Part shown: piece by piece, positions 55,001 through 61,654 of the stretch
Position numbering within the stretch: the first letter of the stretch is position 1
Layout of the letters: every line of letters begins with the position of its first letter
Assembly (NCBI RefSeq): GCF_032911225.1
Contig: NZ_CP136600.1
Location: forward strand, 1,550,001 to 1,614,000
From: Thalassotalea fonticola
GTDB lineage: Bacteria > Pseudomonadota > Gammaproteobacteria > Enterobacterales > Alteromonadaceae
Direction of reading: 5' to 3'
Length of the DNA stretch: 64,000 nucleotides
The notes under the pieces: model-generated
Database searches by the model: none
Told to the model about the DNA's origin: nothing
What the model saw: only the letters and a program-made list of their open reading frames with translations
Made by a program: the position numbers and the translations under genes

Positions 55001-55196
55001 CTTGAAAAACTTCAATCTCTTCATCTTCTGCAGACTCATCTGCCAGGTTTGATTCAACCTGTTCGACTTCAACCTGCTCTTCTTGCTCATTAACGCTTTG
55101 GTCAGCTTCTGCCCTGGCAACCTGGCTCAGTAGCAGTGAGGAAGTTAACAACGACAGACTCATGGCCTTGGTTAACTTATTTAAGCTTAAATTCAT
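52080..55196 (-). CDS. TonB-dependent outer-membrane receptor
   Basis: A 1038-residue TonB-dependent receptor. Signal peptide at 1-29 (VARA), then an acidic stretch and a possible TonB box (EIEVFQVTGSR). The plug is at about 70-200 (FRGLGPQYTLVLINGRRI; GASAIYGSDAAAAVINVILKKD) and a long 22-strand type barrel ends in REFYLGFEHNF. As first gene of the unit with an S8 protease and a Calx-beta protein, it likely imports peptides released by the protease (inference). ATG 55196 follows AGGC. It is divergent from the lipoprotein at 55682. Confidence 0.92.
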   Translation of the reverse strand: MNLSLNKLTKAMSLSLLTSSLLLSQVARAEADQSVNEQEEQVEVEQVESNLADESAEDEEIEVFQVTGSRINQTTLEGPLPVEVISAEDMLKAGNMSVYDALQNLSQNTGSVTGDENSNGFTPNAKVLNFRGLGPQYTLVLINGRRIANYPAAYNSNATVVNVNSVPMSAVERIEVVSTGASAIYGSDAAAAVINVILKKDFDGLSMGGTFGTPDNVDGDSYRFNIVKGFDFDNGNVTTVLEYSDSDTITGPSDMDYPFGTPVMSRGSAKVNSLAAQGYDAFYNNLPENLRPDTYVDPGKDVCDSLLGQEYSYREQDEDSSIPGSYGSYCGFDIGKRSTIRNGQEKISAMVSSNFDLDSDITVFADLIFTQIDAENDRGYINVQGVVEDPNSSAPIFEFGDGNNSILLPGNMFGYQHNLQTHLRLMGSEEIGNTATQFDETAYSFSVGAKGYVLDDYEWEVSYTQSQYQMDTERTLADHQMVEQYFLGEKVLNPDGDDLTYFGNPVYDGNSSHDVFSPLDQAAINDIFGRAKEQNETYSNMLTGVLSGDLFEVPAGTVQFAAVLEYMHEGFDYKADDKMLAEPGEGWWNFAGFGGEGDRDRYSTGLEVKVPILDDLSLTGAIRYDEYHAVGPVNSDITPAISLEYRPTDDLLIRASYSGIFRAPDLQAIFTESSFYSGGTDWLGCYDQIWAPEGVSPEEFSNGPDAGIYQAACRSFSSTFKANKLPATDLENETGESYGIGFVWEPIENLSIQFDYYDTEINDQIQQASLNGILFDEFVCAYEDQVSDTVTFGCEKVNQLIVRKDVDDSEFTQSSLESVNTTPFNLAMHRQTGTDTKIKYSFDSSDFGSFNFGLSHTGIISTQRDTIEGDGIPPTELHDLLGNPEAIDTVIGSVGWYKDGLSASMNVRYKSALGPRRPQPVQNADGNDALFDKDTGKEIDYVLDEDDNPVDSDGEAIENAEKKTSQKRLDPYITANLVLGYAFNEGDTRINFTVNNLFDEKSPKDDTFLAHEWPWYNIGAYAGSAIGREFYLGFEHNF

Positions 55197-55681
55197 AATG
55201 TTAGCCTATACAGTAATAGTTATAATATTTAACTTTTCCTCTACAGCCCCTTTGTGTACTCGCTTTAAGCATTAAAAAAGCTGCAGAAAATAAATTTACA
55301 GCATTAATCTAATGTAATTAGATGTAGAAAGATGTGAAAAAAGGTTAATGGATTAACGGTCTGGTGAGGGTCGACTTTTCAAGCAATTAATTATCAAAGT
55401 ACAGGCAACATTGGCGCAACAATACCGCAACAAAAAACATAACTTAATCATATGACTTGGTTAGATTAACAACCATAAAAACGGCAATTTCACCTAAAAT
55501 TCACACTACATCCCCCCCTTGTTTACCCCTTATTTACAATCAAAATTGGCGTTAACAGTTTTTAACATCTTATGGTGATTTGATGCCTTACTCTTGATAC
55601 TGAGATAAATTAACAACTGGTGTGTAAAAGCAACAAAAATGCGGCTATTCATCAATAATATTCAAGTAGGAAATCTTTAAC
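55197..55681. other. Divergent promoter region, receptor and lipoprotein
   Basis: 485 bp without a gene. A poly-C stretch (55512-55518) and AT-rich tracts are visible. It should contain promoters for the TonB receptor operon and the lipoprotein gene; none was confidently recognised. Confidence 0.4.
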
Positions 55682-57940
55682 ATGAGTAACAAAATGAATA
55701 AGTCATGCATCGCTCTACTTGTCGCAACTACTCTAGGTTTATCGGCCTGTGGTGGCGGTGGCGGCGGTGGAAGTGATAAACCTGATCCTAAGCCAACACC
55801 AACAAATGATGCACCGACTATTTCGGGCACTCCTGCAACTACTCTAAATGAATTACAAACATTTTCATTTACACCTAATGCAAGTGATAGTGATGCAGGT
55901 GATACTTTAACTTTTACAATCAATAAAAAACCTGACTGGGCAGTATTTGATAACGCGACAGGTATGCTTTCTGGCACACCAACTCTTTCAGATGCTGGTG
56001 CAACAACAGGTATAGTAATTAGTGTCAGTGACGGTACTGATACTAGCGACTTGGCAGCATTTGATCTTACTGTTAATAACGTTGTGCAAATTACCGGTAA
56101 AGTAATTGATGGCTATGTAAGTGGCGCGAAAGTATTTTTAGATAGCAATGACAATGGCGTACTAGAAGCTGACGAATTAATTGCAACGAGTACGACGAGT
56201 AGCTCAGAGCACGGTGTTGGCCATTTTGAAATTTTAGTTTCACCTGAAGATGTTAGTGAAAATAACAATAGCAATATTTTAGCCTACCTAGGCGAAGGTG
56301 CTGATGATGAGTCTCGCAATGATGATGACTTTGCTGCTCGTCCGGTTACTCTTTCTGCGGGAACAGTAATTTTTGACGCCAGTACAGACACTGTAAACAC
56401 GGTTATTTCTCCTTATTCAACATTGAAAGCAACCGGTAATGCACAGCTGTTAACCAACATCGCGAATTATTTGAATATCAGTGAAGAAGTTTTATTGAGT
56501 GACTTTATTGCGGCTGATTTAGCCAGCAATGATTTAACGTTGGCGACTGCGCGAGCAGAAATGTTGACGAGTTACTTACAAGATATCGCGCTTACCCACA
56601 GTGCTGCTGTAGATACCGATAATGACGGCGTGATGAATAATGAAGATACAGACTCAGATGGTGATGGCGTTACAGACGATGTTGATGCCTTCCCATTAGA
56701 CAAACATGCCTACATGGATGCTGATTTTGATGGTATAGCCGATTTCACCCTTACTTATTTAAACGAAGTAACATTTTCTGATGAAGAGCTACAGCAATGT
56801 GTTATTGCGGCTTACCCAGAGAATGCATTAACAACTGATGTTACTGAAATTTCTTGTAATGAGATCACAATTACAAAGTTCGAAGCGTTAAGTTCTTTTG
56901 AAAATTTAACCAAAGTAACTTTTACCGATACTTTCTTTGGCACTACAAATGATTGGTCTGTATTAAAAGAGCTTAGTCAAATAACCTCATTAAATTTATC
57001 TGGCAGCAAAAATGTTGATTTTGAGACTTTATATAGCTTTAATCACTTATTGGATCTAGACATCAGTTATCAAAATATCGATTTAATAATAGGTATTACT
57101 GGTTTAAATAAATTAGAAACCCTATCTATTGCTGGCTCAGATTTTTCAGGTTCTACATCAGTTGAAAACCCAATTGTCGATTTAAGCCCTATTTTTAACA
57201 TGGCAAAACTTAGTTATATAAATGCTTGGGATGTAGGCTTTACCGTTACAGAGTATCAAACGATGCAACAAGCTGGGATTGCCTTTAAATCTGACTCTGT
57301 CCTGTTAGCGCATATTAATACTGAAAAGAAATACATTGTTGATACCGGTTTATCATCGTTCGAAACTAACTATTACGCCGATAAATCCGGTCAAATTGAT
57401 GATGAAGGTATTACTGACACTACTTGGGAACTTGATGAGCAAGGCCGCTTATTGGTAACTGAATCAGGAAGTTCTGATTTAGCAACGCGCTATACCTGGA
57501 TTGGTGGTACTGATTTAAGTACTGGCTCTGAATTATTGGTTGAAACGGGCAGCAGTGATTATGTTATAAGCAATATTGTATCAATGACACCTTGGTTACT
57601 TGCTGGCAATTGTAAAGTCGGTGAAGTAGAAGATAACCTTGGATTATGTATACCAAACCCTTTAATTGGTGATGGCTTTAATATCTGCGCCGCTTCTGGG
57701 ATTGACGCTGAAGTGTTTTTAAGACACCCAGAATACAATTTCAAAAACTTATTTGCTTGTAAAGACATACCTGTAGGTCTTTGTGTTGATTCTCATCAGG
57801 GTAGTGAAGGCGCTTCAGATAATAAATGTTGTGCATTTGGTGCTTATCCTGAGAACGCACAAGGGACAATGTATAACGGTGATGCTATTGCTGGCTCTTG
57901 CTGTAGTACACTAAATTGTACTCTGCTAAATAACGGTTAA
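55682..57940 (+). CDS. Lipoprotein with Ig-like, thrombospondin-3 and leucine-rich regions
   Basis: A 752-residue lipoprotein. The lipobox is LSAC (Cys23) followed by poly-Gly; the Ig (He_PIG) domain at about 43-130 and the next region (GKVIDGYVSGAKVFLDSNDN) are paralogous to 39288-41876. About 312-350 are Asp-rich thrombospondin type-3-like repeats. About 393-506 has LRR-like spacing (LSQITSLNLSGSKNVDFETL; LNKLETLSIAGSDFSG). The last 110 residues are Cys-rich. ATG 55682 has AGGAA upstream. It may be an adhesion or surface-binding protein; function unknown. Confidence 0.8.
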   Translation: MSNKMNKSCIALLVATTLGLSACGGGGGGGSDKPDPKPTPTNDAPTISGTPATTLNELQTFSFTPNASDSDAGDTLTFTINKKPDWAVFDNATGMLSGTPTLSDAGATTGIVISVSDGTDTSDLAAFDLTVNNVVQITGKVIDGYVSGAKVFLDSNDNGVLEADELIATSTTSSSEHGVGHFEILVSPEDVSENNNSNILAYLGEGADDESRNDDDFAARPVTLSAGTVIFDASTDTVNTVISPYSTLKATGNAQLLTNIANYLNISEEVLLSDFIAADLASNDLTLATARAEMLTSYLQDIALTHSAAVDTDNDGVMNNEDTDSDGDGVTDDVDAFPLDKHAYMDADFDGIADFTLTYLNEVTFSDEELQQCVIAAYPENALTTDVTEISCNEITITKFEALSSFENLTKVTFTDTFFGTTNDWSVLKELSQITSLNLSGSKNVDFETLYSFNHLLDLDISYQNIDLIIGITGLNKLETLSIAGSDFSGSTSVENPIVDLSPIFNMAKLSYINAWDVGFTVTEYQTMQQAGIAFKSDSVLLAHINTEKKYIVDTGLSSFETNYYADKSGQIDDEGITDTTWELDEQGRLLVTESGSSDLATRYTWIGGTDLSTGSELLVETGSSDYVISNIVSMTPWLLAGNCKVGEVEDNLGLCIPNPLIGDGFNICAASGIDAEVFLRHPEYNFKNLFACKDIPVGLCVDSHQGSEGASDNKCCAFGAYPENAQGTMYNGDAIAGSCCSTLNCTLLNNG

Positions 57941-58007
57941 AGGTAGCGAGTATTCTCTATATTTCAACCTTTTGCTTCCATCATTAATGATGGGGCAAAT
58001 TAATTTT

Positions 58008-58036
58008 AAACCAGCACAATTCGTGCTGGTTTTTTA
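58008..58036 (+). terminator. Intrinsic terminator of the second lipoprotein gene
   Basis: AAACCAGCAC (58008-58017) pairs with GTGCTGGTTT (58023-58032), loop AATTC, followed by T. Confidence 0.85.
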
Positions 58037-58412
58037 TTTCCATTTGGTGACAAATGGGTTAACTAAACATTCAAACAGTACTAAACCTAAGCCCTCTTCG
58101 TTCAAGGCATAGACTCCACAGCTATTGCCGTCTATGTTTTTCTAAATTCTATAATCTCGTATTGCCGTATGAAATATAATAGCTATGTTGATACCATAGG
58201 CTTAGTGGGCGTTATCATTTTACAATGTATATACTGCTTTTCCTTACTGTTACCGCTCGACTTAGTCTTCAGTTAGAGCTGTTAATACCTATTTAACCTC
58301 CCGAAATTCGCTAGATTTGATTTTCCAGAATGTGAATACTGGCGATAAGTGCATGCTATTCAAATAGTGATTTGAATCATTCGCTATGAATCAATGTAGA
58401 TAAGATATTTGA

Positions 58413-58449
58413 CACAAAAAAGCCCCATAAAGCGTAGCTCTATGGGGCT
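58413..58449 (-). terminator. Intrinsic terminator of the Oar-like receptor gene
   Basis: AGCCCCATA (58421-58429) pairs with TATGGGGCT (58441-58449); on the minus strand the stem is followed by a run of T. It lies 21 bp past the receptor stop. Confidence 0.85.
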
Positions 58450-58470
58450 GTATTTTTGTATTTTAAATGA

Positions 58471-61400
58471 TTAGAACTTCGCAGATACAGAAAACTCTAC
58501 ATACCTTGGTTGAGTGGTTTGAGTAACCAAGCCATAATCAGGATGCGTATTAGCAATCAAATCCGGGTTAAGCTCTTTTAATTTAGGTAACACCAAATCA
58601 TTGACTTCACCTGTCTCAAAGTAACGTGTAGCGGTAATTTCATTAAACAAGTTTTGCACTTGCAGCTGCGCTGACGTTTCATAACCATAAATCTCTGTAC
58701 GGTAGGTTAAGCTTAAATCCAGTACAAACGTATTAGGCGTGCGACCTTTTGAACCACGAGGACTCGGTTGCGACTCTGCTATATATTCAGGGTTTTCCGG
58801 ATCGCTATCAGGGTCTATCACTTCCTCTTCACAATAAAATGAGGTCGGACCATAAATGGCTGGTACTGCACCAGGCGTTGGGTGATAACCAAAACAATTG
58901 TTTGGTCGGCCTGTTTGCCAGGTAGCATTAATACCAACAGTCCAATCATCAGTAATGGCATAAGCGCCAGTTAATTTAAAGGTATGACGACGATCATTGG
59001 GTAAATCTCCGTATGCATGATCCATTACACCTGCATAATCGAAGCTTTGCGTAGCTCCCGAATCTGATTGGCCAATATCTGAATCAACTAATCCTTCAGT
59101 ATTACCCCAAGAATGCGCCCAGGTATACTTGGCAGAAAAGGTGTAATCGTCGGCCCATTTACGTTCAAACTTAAGATCCCAGGATAAGTATTTACGCTCC
59201 GCTTCTGGGTAGCCCATATATTCATTAGGAATATTAAATTTACGCGCATCCAGTGGCCCTTCCACTAAATTGCCATCGGCATCAATATAGTCATCTGTAT
59301 CAACCCAAATGCTTAAATCTGAGCCAGGGTTAGTTAATACATACATTGCCGCTTGATCACCTGAACAAGCAGCACAGTCTTCGCCAAATTCTTCTTTCAG
59401 ATAATCGGCAAGGCCGTGTTGTGCAGTAACATCTTCAATAGACTCTCCCAGTTCACGGTATGTACCTCTGATCCCCCAAACAAAACCTTCAATAGATTGT
59501 TCGTATGACAGCATGAACTCATCTTGATACATAGGTTCAATATCTTCATCGACCAGGCGGCGAGTATCTTTTAATGTACCGTCTGCTGCAATTAAGTCCA
59601 TTTCACTTGAACCTAAAATGTCGGCAATATTTTCAAACTCAGATGCCGGAATAGCATCAAGTTGTAAATCACGAGAGATCACATAACGTTCTTCGCCGGC
59701 AAGACGAATATTAGTATTGGTTGCTACCGGTAAATAGAAACGACCATATGATGCGGTAAACTTACTCTCACCATCACCAAACACATCCCATGACACGGCT
59801 AAACGTGGCGCAATTTGCCCATCCATTTCAATAAATTCATCACCATTGATATTTTTATTGGTAAATTCGTCATATCGTAAACCAAGGTTTAATACAATAT
59901 TATCAGTGATCTGCCATTCATCTTGAACGTACAAGGCAAAGTTTTCCGTCTCGTAAGTACCATTGTTATTAAAATCTACAGATTGTACTACCTTGCTGTC
60001 TTGCTGATATATAACATCGCTTGTTCCTTCAAGGAATTCAATTAAATTGTCATTACCAATGGCAAATGTATATGAACCTTGACCATAGGCATCTCTATCC
60101 TCATATGCTTCCATATTTTCAATATCAACACCGAAACGGAACGTATGATCTTGCCAATAATAGTCAAAATCAACACGGTATTGATCGCGTGTATCCCGCG
60201 AAGTACCATACGAAGAAATAGATGGACCGTATAAAATAATACCGGTATTGCTATCGACAATTCGAGTTTGCCCTTCATTGTTTAATGAACGGTTACTTGT
60301 TTGTGTTTCATTATGGCCAATCATGGCCGTCATGGTTAAATCATCAGTTAAATAACCGGTATATTTTAATGAGTAGTTTTCACCACCTTGTTTTTGCTCA
60401 TAAGACGTATGATTATTACCAACAATTGGTGTTACTACTCTACCATGATTTCGATCTTCGCCATCTAAACTTGGCATAAAGTAATAACTACCAATAATTT
60501 TGTTGGTTAAATCATAAGGGTTGGTACTAATTTCATATTCTCGCTCATCATTAAAATAAGTTAAGTCTAAACGATGATCTTCACTGATATTCCAGTTGAA
60601 CTTAGTTGCCCAAATAGCATCATCACTATCGGTCTCTGTGTAGCGCCACAAGCTAGCATTTTCACGAGTTTCAAATAGCGGATTATAAATTGCGTAGAAA
60701 AATAATTTATCTTTGATCACCGGGCCACTTGCCCATAAATCTAAATCTACCTTCTCATAAGTGCGACCATGGTTGATGGAAAAATATTCTGTTCCATAAA
60801 GCTCAGAGCCTATATCGGTACGCTTAACGTCAGGTCTGTTTTCACGAAGAGAGTCTGGAATGTAGCGAGCATTTACACCGCCGTGAAAATCATTGGTACC
60901 ACTTTTAGTGGTGGCACTGATAATACCAACGGCACGACCATACTCCGCTGAGAAACCACCAGTTTTCACTTCAAAGCTTTCGTACATTTCCCAAGGTAGC
61001 TGGCTTTGACCTAAGCCAGTGCGTACATCAGTAATATTAATGCCATCGATGTAATACGCGTTCTCAGCAACCGACGAGCCACCAAATGAAACTAAATTAC
61101 CAAACGCATCATCACCTTTGTTATTACCTGCGGCAAGTAGTGCCACTGAATTGATATCACGGGGAACCGGTAATAGCTCTAACTCATCTTTTGAAATAAC
61201 TAAACCCGATTCGGTCTTGGTAGTATCTATTGTAACAATTTGCGATGCCCGAACCTCGATAGTTTCAATACCTTCTTCGTTCATGGCGATATTGATCAAT
61301 GTTTTACCACCAACACCTACTGCAACATTTTCTTGCTCATTAACCATAAAGCCATCTTTCACAGCAAAAATATTGTAAGTGCCCGGAGGCAACAGTGGGA

Positions 61401-61629
61401 AGCGATATTTACCATCATCATCCGAGGTAATGGTTTTACTATAACCGGTATTGATGTTGATGATAGTGATCTCAACACCCTGCACCGGTTGGTCAGTATA
61501 AGAAATCGTTTGGCCGGCAATATGGCCGGTTGTTGCATCTGCCATAACTTCTGTGGCGGTTAACGCCGATACCAATGTTGCGGCAATTAAGGTGCGTTTA
61601 AATGGCACATTTTTTATTCTATTTGACAT
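58471..61629 (-). CDS. Oar-like TonB-dependent receptor with carboxypeptidase-regulatory-like domain
   Basis: A 1052-residue outer-membrane receptor. Signal peptide at about 1-30. An Ig-fold CarboxypepD_reg-like domain lies at about 35-120 (GHIAGQTISYTDQPVQGVEITI; GKYRFPLLPPGTYNIFAVKDG). The plug is at about 125-240 (GFSAEYGRAVGIISATTKSG) and the barrel ends in PRYVEFSVSAKF, as in Oar proteins. Oar-type receptors act in protein secretion or peptide uptake. ATG 61629 has AGAGAAG upstream and is preferred to an upstream start at 61701 that overlaps the M36 gene. It follows the M36 protease by 25 bp, one operon. Confidence 0.92.
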   Translation of the reverse strand: MSNRIKNVPFKRTLIAATLVSALTATEVMADATTGHIAGQTISYTDQPVQGVEITIININTGYSKTITSDDDGKYRFPLLPPGTYNIFAVKDGFMVNEQENVAVGVGGKTLINIAMNEEGIETIEVRASQIVTIDTTKTESGLVISKDELELLPVPRDINSVALLAAGNNKGDDAFGNLVSFGGSSVAENAYYIDGINITDVRTGLGQSQLPWEMYESFEVKTGGFSAEYGRAVGIISATTKSGTNDFHGGVNARYIPDSLRENRPDVKRTDIGSELYGTEYFSINHGRTYEKVDLDLWASGPVIKDKLFFYAIYNPLFETRENASLWRYTETDSDDAIWATKFNWNISEDHRLDLTYFNDEREYEISTNPYDLTNKIIGSYYFMPSLDGEDRNHGRVVTPIVGNNHTSYEQKQGGENYSLKYTGYLTDDLTMTAMIGHNETQTSNRSLNNEGQTRIVDSNTGIILYGPSISSYGTSRDTRDQYRVDFDYYWQDHTFRFGVDIENMEAYEDRDAYGQGSYTFAIGNDNLIEFLEGTSDVIYQQDSKVVQSVDFNNNGTYETENFALYVQDEWQITDNIVLNLGLRYDEFTNKNINGDEFIEMDGQIAPRLAVSWDVFGDGESKFTASYGRFYLPVATNTNIRLAGEERYVISRDLQLDAIPASEFENIADILGSSEMDLIAADGTLKDTRRLVDEDIEPMYQDEFMLSYEQSIEGFVWGIRGTYRELGESIEDVTAQHGLADYLKEEFGEDCAACSGDQAAMYVLTNPGSDLSIWVDTDDYIDADGNLVEGPLDARKFNIPNEYMGYPEAERKYLSWDLKFERKWADDYTFSAKYTWAHSWGNTEGLVDSDIGQSDSGATQSFDYAGVMDHAYGDLPNDRRHTFKLTGAYAITDDWTVGINATWQTGRPNNCFGYHPTPGAVPAIYGPTSFYCEEEVIDPDSDPENPEYIAESQPSPRGSKGRTPNTFVLDLSLTYRTEIYGYETSAQLQVQNLFNEITATRYFETGEVNDLVLPKLKELNPDLIANTHPDYGLVTQTTQPRYVEFSVSAKF

Positions 61630-61654
61630 AATACTTCTCTTTATCGCTCGCAAA

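Larger units (their letters stand above)
57941..58470. other. Intergenic region between convergent lipoprotein and Oar-like genes
   Basis: 530 bp without a recognisable gene. It contains one terminator for each flanking gene (58008-58036 plus; 58413-58449 minus). The middle (about 58080-58400) shows no structure I can name. Confidence 0.5.
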
